Source: Entonaema liquescens (Eukaryota > Ascomycota > Sordariomycetes > Xylariales > Xylariaceae). From it: a DNA stretch of 64,000 nt. The position numbers were made by a program, and so were the translations under genes. The stretch is from positions 1,116,001-1,180,000 of the forward strand of contig CADCSX010000009.1 of the NCBI GenBank assembly GCA_902805475.1, given 5' to 3'. This document shows, one piece after another, positions 24,093 through 35,437 of this stretch (the stretch's first letter is position 1; each line of letters starts with the position of its first letter). The notes under the pieces are model-generated. The model saw only the letters and a list, made by a program, of their open reading frames with translations, was not told the DNA's origin and did not search any database.

Positions 24093-25373
24093 ATGGCACT
24101 AATTAGCATGAGTCTATATTTTGGATCATCTTTGTTAATAGCCGGCTTTTGGTTGGTACATATGGCACTAAGATTGATGCGTTATCTTTGGGCCCCTACA
24201 AATAAAGATGAGCCTCCTACCATGGATGCCTCTACTAGCAAGGAATTCCCCAACACACAATATGGTGATCACCGTGGTATAGCGGGCCGTATTGAACGTC
24301 TTCCTCCTCCGATGGGTGGACATGTGCCCCGAGCAGTTGCCTTCAGATATTTATGTGGTTTCGACGAAGCTTCATTGGGTTTCAATCCCAGAAAGGTTAG
24401 TCGAGGTGATAATGTCCAGAACGGCGGTCCTTTTAGCGGTACGTATCTTAAGCTGGGGTTTCATTATCTAATCATTGCTGACGTCGCCAAGGGATCGTGA
24501 GGGTTGTAGCGGTATTCCAAGGGCGTAACGGCGAACCTTGGAGAACAACTGGTTCTGGAGTTATAATTGATAATTGCCATGTCATGACCGTCGGCCACAA
24601 TATCTGGTCTGTTGCTGGTAGCCTTGCGGTATCCATTACTATTCATCGGGACGGGCGCGCAGACCCTACCGACTCGGACAAGCGGTGCGTAGATGCTGGG
24701 GCGGTCCATTACCAATGGGCCCATGAATGTTTGAAGGCAAAAGATTCCAAAACAATAGAAAAGTCTTCCTGGCAGAACGATTTTGCCATACTTCATGTTT
24801 CGACCCCTTTCCACGTGGGAATCCGGCCGATGGAATACCGGAACGCGCCGACTGATAACACTAATGCTAAGATATATGGTTTCTCTGCCGATATGCCCTA
24901 CGATGATAATGGAACGTGGTTGGCTTATCTTTGCTTCAGTCAAAGTAAAGTCACCTATAAGCCCAATGTTCGTGGTCTGCTCGATCATAATGGAGATACA
25001 GAACCCGGTATGTATAAGTGGTGACTTCTATAGGAGACGTAGGCAGCTGCCCTACAATTATTGCTTTATATCCGTGCAATCCTCCCAGAAACTAGCTGAC
25101 ATTTTCAACCCGGTATTAGGTAGTTCTGGAGGTCCTGTTATTGACAGTTCCGGAAAAGTAATTGCCCTGCACCGGGGGTTCGGTTGGGAGGATCTACGTG
25201 AATCTGTTCCAATCAATAAAGCAGTTGCCCTCGGGCAGGGGGGCAACGACCCTGGTAAGTTCATCCAAGCTATCAACTATCTTTTGGGGAAAGAACCAAG
25301 AGAAGGCTTCGGTGCTAGGAATGGTGGTGTGTTTAGGACTGGAGACTGTGCTGTGGCTTATTATTGGGATTAA
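24093..25373 (+). CDS. Membrane-anchored trypsin-like (S1/V8-type) serine protease
   Basis: A predicted peptidase with a complete catalytic triad: His151 (TVGHN), Asp212 (NDFAIL) and Ser290 (GSSGGP). Exons are 24093-24438, 24492-25007 and 25120-25373, giving 371 residues. Intron 1 (53 nt) and intron 2 (112 nt, GTATGT, GCTGAC branch point, TTAG) are needed to join the triad. Intron 2 splits the Gly codon just before the catalytic Ser motif. Residues about 5-33 form a hydrophobic segment followed by Arg-rich sequence. This suggests a type II membrane anchor or uncleaved signal, not a classical cleaved signal peptide. The His context (VGHN) is closer to V8/glutamyl endopeptidase-like enzymes than to the classical TAAHC. 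Substrate unknown. The gene is convergent with the GH43 gene. Confidence 0.88.
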
Positions 25374-25894
25374 GTTGGAAATCAAGCGTAACGACGGAAT
25401 ACTATTATACAATGGTATGTGTGACAGATTATAACGGGATTATGGGACTTACGACGCAACGAAATCGAGTGCTTGGGGATTGGCAAAAAGTTAAGGCGGT
25501 CGGACCTGGGCATAAATAGGACACATGTATTTAGAGATTTATCACGCAAGTGAAATCTACTCTAGAAACGGGGACTAGCCCCCAGCAGTAAGATAAATGA
25601 TACGATAAGGGTTATTAAGTTTTTTTTAAACACGGCGATCTTGAATGAGATGGTCATAAGTGATGTTGAGGAGTACCTAAAAGTTTCAAGATCTTTCATG
25701 GCGAACTAGCAATCTCTGCACTCATCTTTAGGAAGCAGCAAAATCATTGTAAATACAATGTATATGGTATATGGGCGGAGTAATTGGACCTAGTAGTATG
25801 TACAGGATATCACATACGGTTATATACAAACTCGGATTTTATATGTACGACACCACTCTGGATCTCTCCCTCTTTTCCCTAACATACCACCACC
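25374..25894. other. Convergent 3' intergenic region
   Basis: About 520 bp between the 3' ends of the protease (+) and GH43 (-) genes. No gene is seen; both 3' UTRs probably lie here. Confidence 0.6.
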
Positions 25895-27263
25895 CTAACC
25901 GTGGTAGTTGAGTACTTTAATGCCCTCACTGTAATCCCCCTCGGGGAACTTGATTTTACCGATATACATGCGGCGCTTAGCGCCCTTGGGGTTTCCGGGC
26001 TTGTCCCGGCCGTGGAACGCAATAGTCTTTCCGTCCGATGCGATATCCATGTGACCCGGTCCATACATCGGCTGATTGGGCCCGGAGCGCGCGAGTCTCC
26101 TCCGGTGCTGGAAGTTCCCGTCGGGCTTCGTCGCCCACGCGTATTGGATGTCGTAGCTGTCACTGCTGTAGCAGTGCGTGCTAAAGAACAGGACCTATGC
26201 CACATTAGGAAGGGGGCTTATATAAAAGGTAGGTAGTACGAGAAGGATAAGGAGGGAGCACTTACATAGGACCCCGGCCTACGCTTCCACATAGCCGGTC
26301 CCTCGACAATACCATCATCCGCCTCGCCGGTGTTGTCAAGAATGGTCTTGGCCTCACCCTGGAGTGTCATGCCGTCGCGTGTTACCCTCTGGATGCGGAT
26401 CGGCGTCGGCTTGTACCCCGGCGTCCTGGGGCGCCCGGTACACGTCGTCTGTCCGCCCAGCGCATTACCGTCTACTTTCCATAGGATCCACCGCTGATGG
26501 CCGTCGTCAAACTGTACCGGGTCGATAATCCCGCCACCCGCGTCGTCGCAGATAAACGGCTTCGATGTCACTTTGAACGGTCCCTGCGCGTAGTCCGCTG
26601 TAGCGACGCCCACACAGCGGCTTCCGCCCTTTCGCTTGCCGGAGACTGCAATATTATTCATCAGTCTCCAAACCTCCTTACATAGGAAAGGGGTATCGCA
26701 TGAGATCACTTACAGTACATAACGTACTTCCCATTATCATTCTTAAACACGCTTGGAGCCCAGATGCCCCTATTCTTGGGATCGATCCAGTCGCCGACGT
26801 CCGGCATGGCGTCCTGCTTGGTCCAGGTCCACTTCTCGCCGTCGTTGGACACGGCGAGCGGGATGTGCCCGTTGTTGTCGCTCGAGGTCGCGTACGCCCA
26901 CCACACGTTGCCGTCGATGAGCAGCGTCGGGTCCGGGAAGCTGATGTCCATGACCGGGCCGTTCCACGGCCCCTGTCCCGGGACACCAGGTCGCCGGCTT
27001 CGAACTCGGAAAGAGTCACGTTTTCGAACTCGATGGCCTGGGAGAAAGGGAGTTAGTGGTGGGGTTTATGTGGATGGGGACATGGATGTGTTAGGGGTTT
27101 AGGGGATGATCGTCATTCTTGCGGTAAGGATCGATCATTAACGATAACTAGTATAACATAACTAAGGAACTCGACTTACACCAAAGTCCGGCTGAGGATC
27201 TGGCTGAGGGAGGGCCACTGCAAGGCCGCCCGCGGCCAGCGCGAATAAGATGCTTTGTTTCAT
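25895..27263 (-). CDS. Secreted glycoside hydrolase family 43, one frame break
   Basis: A five-bladed beta-propeller hydrolase of plant cell-wall polysaccharide; beta-xylosidase or alpha-L-arabinofuranosidase activity is most likely, but specificity cannot be read from sequence. Signal peptide: residues 1 to about 18 (MKQSILFALAAGG). Catalytic residues typical of GH43 are visible: Asp64 (SFPDPT, base), Asp178 (IIDP, pKa modulator) and Glu251 (VEGPAM, acid). Exons are 27263-27180, 27037-26714, 26645-26266 and 26194-25895; all introns are GT-AG. Exon 2 shifts frame between the DLVSR region and the PWNGPVMD region, near + strand 26970-26985. One missing base in the short G/C runs there restores the frame and a 362-residue protein. 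The remaining exons are intact, so an assembly error is likelier than a pseudogene. Confidence 0.9.
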
Positions 27264-28057
27264 GATAGCAGCTTATAACAGTCGTGTGCTCTGTTAACTG
27301 CTATGATATCAAAGCTCGATAGTAAGCTGATCAACATCAATAGGATCATCCTTCTCACGAGGGCGACAACAGCTCTTAAATACCCCTTAGCAAACAAGCG
27401 ATGGAGCACCTCATCTTCGTCTAGCGGTGCAGCCAAGCCCAAGTGAACAACTCCCGTTTCCACTCCCTATCCACCCACTATGCATCGTGGTGCTATTCCA
27501 GGCCCCTCCGGCACTCCTCTGCCGACACTCGTGGGCCCAAGACATATTCTTCTCCGTCAACTCAATACGCCACCATTGGCCCCGAATTGTGCTGCCTGAA
27601 AAACACGCGACGCTACCGTGGTGTTTCTCAGAAACACACCGGCTTACTACTCCCTAGCTCACGTTTTCGGGCAGGTAGATAAATCGGATCTCATCTTGGC
27701 ACCCTTAGTTTAGGCGTCTTTAACTACGGATTACATAAAAGGGGCTCTGCGGCACCGCCCCCGGCGCGAAGGATCGGCGTATACTCCTTTCTCTTTAAGC
27801 GTGCATTATTTATATATACGTTAAAACATCGCTAGTCCCGACATATATACCCATATAAACTACCCGCATGAGTAGGTTAGTTTATTTCCCGCTGTCGACT
27901 CCAGCTTCCGGATTGAAATATGGGTATAACTCCATCTTGAACGGCTGGTCGCATTTCGCTAGTTAGATCTTGGGGCTATGTTACATACGCGACCCGCTAA
28001 GCGGCTTATAATATAGTATATAGCATAGTATAACAAGTAACTACTAATTATGATCCC

Positions 28058-28088
<31 letters not shown>

Positions 28089-28739
28089 AAAAAAAAAAGA
28101 CATAAAACTGTTCATGCCAAGCTCTAAGGGTAATTTATCAATTGGCCTTTTCGGTGTATATCGTGTGCGATATACTCTTATAACATCCTATTCGGGTAAC
28201 AATAAATCCAAAGGTTACTTACATGTGTACCTCTCGTGAGATCCCTTGAGATCTATAGGGCTGGTATTGAGATTAGGTTTCGTGCCTGCATAACATGAAA
28301 CATATGCATCTAAATTTAGAATTAAACAGCGGACCGAACCGGAAATGGAATACGGACCGAAGCAATCGAGAACATTTCTACACACTTCTGCTGAATAGAA
28401 AATTTGTTTCTTCCATAACACATATAACTTCAATTTACTATCTCCGTGTGACTGCGTTAAGGCATACTTCTTAATATCATAAAAATCATCGTTCTAAAAG
28501 GTAAATAGTTCGAAAGAAACAGATAGCCGCAAGCGATTACATCGAGAGCGGAATATGGGTATGCGAGCGACCAGCAGAATATGCAGGCCACTGCTATGGG
28601 GTAGTATACTGAAAACACCATCGAAGACTTGACCCCGAATTGATTCCTCAAATGCGCAAACGGTTAACCTTTACTAGCGTCATCGCATTCGGTATTATAT
28701 CCATAGAATACGTCGGGTTAGGGTAATGGTGTCCGTCGA
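27264..28739. other. Intergenic region with homopolymer block
   Basis: No supportable gene. Upstream of the GH43 gene it carries the GH43 promoter, then the C11-T23-A10 block at 28055-28098, then the 3' flank of the NRAMP gene. Confidence 0.6.
28055..28098. repeat. C11-T23-A10 homopolymer block
   Basis: Eleven C, 23 T and 10 A follow each other without interruption. Run lengths in such a block are unreliable in any assembly. Confidence 0.9.
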
Positions 28740-30819
28740 CTATGCGTCGCCGAGACCGAGCAACACAAGGTTCGCCACGTTCATGGCGACCATGATGAGC
28801 CATATAATGCCGGCGAGCACTGAGATGTACCAAGGATTAGCCATCCTGACAGGGCTGCCTCCGTTCGTGGGGCCGAGTTCACCGCCGTTAGCGCTGAGAC
28901 TAAGGGCATTGCCATTGATAACGAACGTATCTTTTCCTTCGGTCTTGTATCTGGCCTGTCCCGGCTGAGCTGTCATATACTTGTTGAAGCAAGTGAACCA
29001 GATAAGCGGCGCACTGACGAATGGGAGGACGACACTCAGGGCGACCTGGCTTCCGTTAAGAGCGTCGTTGAGCTTCTCCCGCCCCGCGGCACCGGCGATG
29101 ATGATACTTGGCGTGATGGAGATAGATCGCGTGACGAGACGTCGGAGCCATGGCTTCATCTTCCAGTTCAGCGCACCTTCGCAGATCATCTGGCCCGAAA
29201 TCGTGCACACAATACCTGCCGAGATACCAGAGAATAGTAACGCCAGAGCAAAGATTGTGCCCGCACCCGGACTGATGCTTTGGGCAAGCAGATCGTGAAT
29301 TCCGAAAATATCAGCCTCCAGAGCATCAGGGTTTTGGTAAAGACTAGCTCCCGCCACGATAAGTATAGCGCTATTTACGAAGAGTGCAAACGTGAAGAGA
29401 GAAATGGCCACTTCAGCATATGAGTATTTTAGCGAGTATTTGATAGCTGAAAGACTAGGCACATAGTATGTCTTCTCTCCTATCTTTTCGTCCATGGTGC
29501 TATTGGGAGCAGATGGTGATTCGGGAGGAAGCAGGCCCCGCTTGGTGTCATAGTCTTTGAGGCGACTCTGCACTATGCCGGAGCCCAGGTACAATGAGTG
29601 AGGCATGACCTATAATATTGTTAGTGGTTATGCTTGTAAGCATGCATAGGGACTTAGGCACGGGTATTATAGAAAGTCGGGTATCATGTTGTGCAAGGTA
29701 GGGAGGGATACGTAAAAGCGTTGCGTAGGGATGTACATACAGTAGCACCTAGGATTCCACAAGCCTGGAACAAACCCGAAGACTGTGTTATGGAATCGTT
29801 CGGTACGTAGCCCAGGAAGACTTCGCCGACGGATGTATCCTCTATAAGCGAGAGCTGGATGCAGAAACAAACAACCACAGCCAGAACGAGGAACATTACG
29901 AAACACTCGAACATTCGGAGCCCTCTAATAGAATCATTAGGTCTATAGAAGAAGAGAATAACCATTACGTCTAAAATCGAGATAGCGCAACCAGCAACGA
30001 GGGGTAGCTTGGGTATGAGTAGGTTTAAGCCGATAGCGGTACCAATAACCTGTTACTAGTTAGTTATTCTGTAGTACACTTTCAGTAGTATGCTGCTTGC
30101 CTCGGCGATGTCAGTTGCGATAATGGCAGCTTCGGCCAAGAAATACATGAAATAATTAAGCCATCTTGGTAAGAATGCTCGGCAAGCCTCGGCCAGATTG
30201 AGTCCCGTGACGGTTCCCAGCTTGATGGAGAGACATTGCAAGAAGATAGCAAACAGATTGCTCATCAAAATAATAAAAAGCAGACGAAACTGATTCTCAG
30301 CGCCTGCACTGATGTCGGTGGAATAGTTGCCAGGGTCGACTATGGGATTGGTCTGAGTTAGCGAATGGTACAATACATGATACATGTGCGCGCGCTCGAG
30401 GAGGAACAAAATGACGACATACTATATGCTACAGCGACGAGAAAGCCAGGCCCGACAAACTTTCCAAATGTGACGACGATTTCCCAGATGCGATGCAAAA
30501 GAGGCTGCTTTCGCGATGCACCTGAACCGCCGTCGTTGTCCTGGTTGGTTGCCCTTCCAGGTATCTGACCAATCGTACGACTGGCAATGGTCAGATTGGG
30601 TGCAGTACCATCAGGGTCCTCCTCGATAGAAGGCGGAGCGCGATCCGCTACGGGTTGTCCTGAGTTGTCCATACTCCTCGAGGTGTCGCCTTTGTGCTCT
30701 CTGGCATTTGCAATGCCATTGAGATCTGAATTGGTGACGAGGTCGTTCGAGAAAGCGTTTGGACTCTGGTTGAGCCCTTCGCCCTCGTACGGCTCGTCCG
30801 TCCGCGACGTCTGGTTCAT
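28740..30819 (-). CDS. NRAMP divalent metal transporter (Smf family)
   Basis: A proton-coupled Mn2+/Fe2+ transporter of plasma, vacuolar or endosomal membranes. Exons are 30819-30423, 30339-30101, 30049-29741 and 29609-28740 (604 residues). The first splice junction creates the signature DPGN (Asp134, Asn137; DPGNYSTD) in TM1, and the last creates MPH (Met317, His319; MPHSLYLGS) in TM6; both bind metal in this family. The first 100 residues are a polar cytoplasmic tail; the rest has about 11-12 membrane segments. Intron 2 (30100-30050) is a GC-AG intron (GAG|GCAAGC, ACTAAC branch point, ACAG). The other introns are 83 nt (CGCTAAC) and 131 nt. An in-frame ATG at 30864 would add 15 residues; 30819 was preferred because it begins the polar tail. 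Which Smf paralogue it is cannot be decided here. Confidence 0.95.
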
Positions 30820-30864
30820 GGTCGAACCGAACCAAATTGGATCCCCAGTAAAAAAAGGGACCAC

Positions 30865-32145
30865 AAGAAACTTTCTTGCAAGCTGCCTTCTTCTTTTCTC
30901 TCTCTTATCTTTTTATTCTTAGTCCATAACCACGTTTTTCCCTTTTTAATGTTATGGCAAGAAAGGCTTCTTGTCAAAAGAATACAAAGAATTAAATATG
31001 TTTGATATGTGAGTCCAGTAAACAGAAAATATTCTGTACGGGGATGGGGTGTTGACGGTATCGGAAGAAGGAAAGCCAAAAAGGTTGTAAAGTGGCAACC
31101 GACCCTAGAGTTACATAAGTACTAAATTATACGCATTGATTCGTTGATGCTTCGTTGCTTCTAGATGTTTGCACTACACTAGGAAGGTACGTCAGGGGTT
31201 GTTCTCCACTGCAAATTACCCAATACCCCGGAATTTAGCGTAATAGTTACAGCAGTTACAACAGTTACAACAGTTATGAACTAATGAAAGGTGTGGAAGG
31301 TGTGGGCTCATACTCACATACCTGCGCCTTGTGCTTGCGTCTTGGTACTATACATGTAGTGGTCATTCGTCCCGGCTCTGGTCCGGGATGGTGCATTATC
31401 GATGTAAACTCAATACGATTTCTTCCGTGCCACGGTCTGATCCCGGCACCCTTCAACCCGATACCGTGCCGGACGTGTATATGTTATCAGTATTCGGTAT
31501 ATGCTATATATTGATACGGGTAAAATAGCCAATAACTAGTATTTACTTATTCCTTTCTTCCCGACTATGTGCACCTTATTTCAGGCATCTGCTCCTTTGT
31601 CTAGCAATTCACCTTTGCTTGAACTTTCTGTAATACATAGTACACGCACATGCATGTGGAGGTTGAAAAAGAAAAACTGAGAATTGGTTGGTTCTTGGCA
31701 CACCAGATGCCAACGCTTGGGTCGGAAATAATCCATAGAGAAAGACATGTGGTTGTATGTCACAAACATTATCACGGCATTAGCTGATTGACAGGCGTTA
31801 AAAGACATGCAAGGAATTCCAGAATAGTCATTACAGAGCTTATCTAAATTATTCTTGTCTAATGCATTCTCGTAATTGACTCATCCTACCTCGCATCAAT
31901 CCATCCAGCTCGAGCTCCCCTCTCCAACGCCATATCCGCCATGCAAACGCCTCTAGATGTGTTACTGAATACACCGCCATACTGATTTCCCACCTTCGTA
32001 CAATTAAGCATGTAGGGCTCACCCCGGATTGATCTTCAGCCACCCGTTGGCCCACCTCATAGCCGATATCCGGTTTCGGGCGAGTCTCGGTAAATGTCGG
32101 TATGACTACCTATGCATGCCGAGTGCTAAGCCAACCAGTCGCAAA
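30865..32145. other. Intergenic region
   Basis: No supportable gene between the NRAMP start and the OPI3 3' end. It holds a 9-bp repeat at 31245-31280. Short frames here lack domains. Confidence 0.6.
31245..31280. repeat. 9-bp tandem repeat, 3-4 copies
   Basis: Units AGTTACAGC, AGTTACAAC, AGTTACAAC and a diverged AGTTATGAA, head to tail. Confidence 0.85.
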
Positions 32146-32975
32146 TCATTGCGACTTCTTGCTACCCGCCTTTCCGGCAGCACGCTCTCTTTCTCTCTTC
32201 GCATATATTTCCGCTGTGAAGGGGTTTTCGTACTTAAGAGCGATCTGGTAGACAACGAAGACCCAAGCTGTTAGTAGAATTCCGGCTGGCTTGCCATACA
32301 ATAGCGCCGTGCCTAGGAAACTGCAGGTTGAACCGTTGTACATGGGCGCATCCGTGATGTTGAAGGGGAAACCGGTTATGATGTCATCCATCAATATACC
32401 AAAGTAATCTCCTAGGAAGGTGCCCGTAATGCCTAGCGCCCATGTAGAGGATACAACCAGAATATTTCCAACAGCAAGCAGTGCATATGCTAAGTATTTA
32501 ACTTCATCCAACTCGAGTAATGGATAGGACGGTTGGTGGCGCAGGGCACGCTCGTATAAGAAGTCGCGCACCAAACCGAGAGAGAAGATCGTGAGAGCTA
32601 ATCCATAGCATGCAGCTTGCGAATGCCCGCCGAAGAGCTTTGTCAATGTCTTATTATGGTATTCTACTCGAATGTCAGCCCCTGCATGATGGATAGAGTT
32701 GAAGTTGGCGTAGGCTGACCTCGTCGAGCTACAATGCTATAGCTCCAGTTAGCATATCCACCTTTTATAGCTATATAGCTGGGTCCTTGATGGGATAGAA
32801 CCCCCGAAATATGCGACTTACTTCCAGAATAGGGGATTAAAAGCAATGGAAGCGGCAGAAACTGGTTTTGTTAGTGTATGTGTTGTTTGCGACACTGGTA
32901 TACTTTTAACATACTAAACAGGCTCTTCTGGTTTAGGTCAACCAGCTTGGTTACGGAGGGATCTATCGGCGCCAT
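32146..32975 (-). CDS. OPI3: Phosphatidyl-N-methylethanolamine N-methyltransferase (Opi3)
   Basis: Uses S-adenosylmethionine for the last methylations from phosphatidylethanolamine to phosphatidylcholine in the ER. Exons are 32975-32915, 32861-32822, 32736-32720 and 32663-32146; total 211 residues, the usual length. The splices build the conserved N-terminal run AFNPLFWNIVARREYHNKT. The main domain follows with about four membrane helices and the family motifs FGDYFG/LGDYFGIL-like, GFPFN, PMYNGST, FLGTALLYGKPAG and the C-terminal YENPFTAEIY. A Lys-rich tail ends it. Exon 3 is only 17 nt. Its donor is GTCAGC, a weak but usable GT site, with acceptor GAGTAG and branch point GCTGAC. In fungi the gene is often inositol/choline regulated, but I see no definite element. 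Confidence 0.95.
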
Positions 32976-33738
32976 AGCTGGAGTATGTGCTAGCTGCTGC
33001 TAATGTACAAAATGTAATAGTATTATTACGATGTTGTAATAACTGCGAAAAGTGATGATGACGTTGGGGTTGGGGTTGGGGAATTTCCAATATGTTTACG
33101 AAAGCAAAGATGGACGTGGCCCTGGGGAAACTGGGTTTTGTGGAATTAGAATTATTGGAGCCAAGTCTTTTTTTTTTTTCTGGTCTTGCAAAACACATGC
33201 ATTCCCGTTCGGTGTTATCCCGCCTTGCCCACAGCTTCGCCAGGTAGCACCCAGGGTAAAACTGGCCAAACATAAGAACCCCTCCCGATAACTTAATCGA
33301 CCCCGATCGGAACGCACGTGCATCATTGGGCTCCGGATTGTGGTCCTTCAACTTTATATTCTAACTTTACACAACACCACTTCCATACTTTCGTTAACCA
33401 TCAACTATCAACTATTACCAAACAACTGGCGACTCCTCTCAGAGCATTATATCGTACGAGTAGTTTATGCTACCTACTATATACATCATGCGGAACAATA
33501 ATCCCGAGATCATTACTTTACATTCTGAGGCTTCACATCATAGTCGACGTAATTCCCCTGTCTGATATAAGCATATGCTGACGCCACAAGGTGCGAAGTC
33601 TAGTAGGCAAGCAAAGGTTATATTGGCACCTTTTCTCATTTGTCTTACGGATTGGACTGTTGCCAACCGCCTCACCGGGTATCCGATAACAAAAAAAAAA
33701 TCATCATACGAGCCTCAACTCCCTTCCTTTAGCTATCA
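32976..33738. other. Intergenic region
   Basis: OPI3 promoter and the 3' flank of the RXT2-like gene. No gene is seen; a run of 11-12 T lies near 33168-33180. Confidence 0.6.
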
Positions 33739-35437
33739 TTACTTTCGGGTCCTCGTCTTTTTCGCTGGCTGTGCTGTATCCTCTTCTTCTTCGTCTTGGC
33801 CTTTCTTAAGATCATCTTCTAAGCCCCATTCTTCTTTGTCGTACCAGTCCTCCCCGTCCGACATGTCGCGGTTTGGACCAACGTGAGCCTCGTACTTAGA
33901 CCACTGTAAGACCGTCTTCCGCATTCTATCTGCCCGAAGGAGCCCTTCGTATAGTCGCTTTGCTCCACGGCAAACCTCTTCCTGCTTTTGCACGTATAAT
34001 TGCAACAACCGCCGCATATCCTCTGCTTCCGCCTCTGGAATTCCGAGGTCTCTATCGGGTCGAGCTGATCGAGGATGTAGGAAGAGGGGTGGATGGGCGC
34101 TTCTTCCGTGAATATTGACATCACTGACGCTGCCCGGCTACCTTCATTATCAGCTTCCTCGCCTACCTGACTATGATGAGCTGCCTTATCGACTTCTCCT
34201 TGTCCGGCTGATGCGACGCTTTCTGTCGCTAACCCACTAGTAGACCCCGTAGAGTGCGTTTCTTTGGCTCCGTTGATACTGATACCAGCAACAGTGCTTT
34301 GGTGAGTGTCGGTTGTGTCCGCTCCCGCTTCTTTTCCTTCCGACTCGTTTAATGCGCCACTCCGAGGGTCGCCCTCTTCATTTCTCTTCTGCTCCTCAGG
34401 ACCGGCCTTGGCTGTCTGCGTTGCTGTAGACTCGGGTACACTTGTATCAGTATTGGCTGGTGGTTCGGCGTCAATCATCGTAGCATCATCGTCAGATTTT
34501 GCTCCATTAGCTGTCGGCTCGGTGGAACCCACAGAATTATCCTCATTTCCTGTGGTCGCAGCAGTCTTATTGGTCTTTGTTTGTATGTCCTCGAGCGAGG
34601 ATATATTGATGTCCGACTTAACGGATCCTTGTGCTTGACTGTTTGAATCCATATAATCGTCACGATACAGCTCGATATCATTGGGGCCAAGCATTATGTC
34701 GCAGGGGGCCCAAATATGATCTCCTACTAGCTTCGTCTGCAAGTGTTTAACCTTCCAAAGAGCGGCGTTTTCTTTGTGCATAATGTTACAGGCTTGTTTT
34801 GTTAAGTCTGTGAGTGTTTTTGTACTATAAGGTCGCGATAAAGTAGGATGTGTGGGAAGATCGGTGACAGTGGTAAGAGGCGCAAGGATGTCTGCAAAAG
34901 ACCAACTATTAGCAACTATGAATGGATTGGGCTGGGTGTGGCAACCGACTTTCGAGTCGCACGTTGGCGTACGGATTGAACTCGGCTGCTGCGTCGGCAA
35001 CGCCTTGGATATATTCTTGATCATCATCGCTGTCGATTTCATAACCTTCGTCGTCAATAAGCACCGGGTTTCGACTAATAATGGCTCTTTGATAACCAGC
35101 GTGGTTAACGACCTATGAAATGAAATTCAGTTAAAAAAAAAAAAAAAAAGATCCACTACAAGTCGTCTCACAAAGTATAACACTTACCTCCTTATATACT
35201 TCTGGCCCTGAAGGTGGTGCTAACTGTCCCTCGTGGACAAACCTGGCCCTTTTCATTAATTTGTGCCCCCGATTGCCATGGTAGTAAATCTCGGAATCAG
35301 AATCGGATTCTGCCAGACCAGCAGGTCAGCGACTAATACGTAATATTTCTGCGAGTAAACTTACCGTATGCCTTGCGCTTTCTTGCCTTTTTCATTGCCG
35401 CAATGGTCTCGGAGAAAAGAACTTGTTGAGAAGTCAT
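33739..35437 (-). CDS. RXT2: Rxt2-like subunit of the Rpd3L histone deacetylase complex, one frame break
   Basis: A nuclear subunit of the large Rpd3 deacetylase complex. The N-terminal RXT2 domain is clear: RGHKLMKRARFVHEGQL, the Asp-rich ID(D)EGYE segment, then DLPTHPTLSRPY and WAPCDIMLGPNDIELY. Exons are 35437-35365, 35309-35188, 35112-34950 and 34891-33739. The introns are 55, 75 and 58 nt; the third uses donor GTCGGT. Residues about 220-400 are low-complexity acidic Ser/Thr-rich sequence. The last conserved block (RRLLQLYVQKQEEVCRGAKR) lies in another frame. One missing base at the GGG of 34057-34059 (+ strand) joins ILDQLDP to RDLGIPEAEAED and gives 503 residues. A Glu/Lys-rich tail ends the protein. 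The promoter is shared with the divergent TRAPPC11 gene. Confidence 0.9.
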
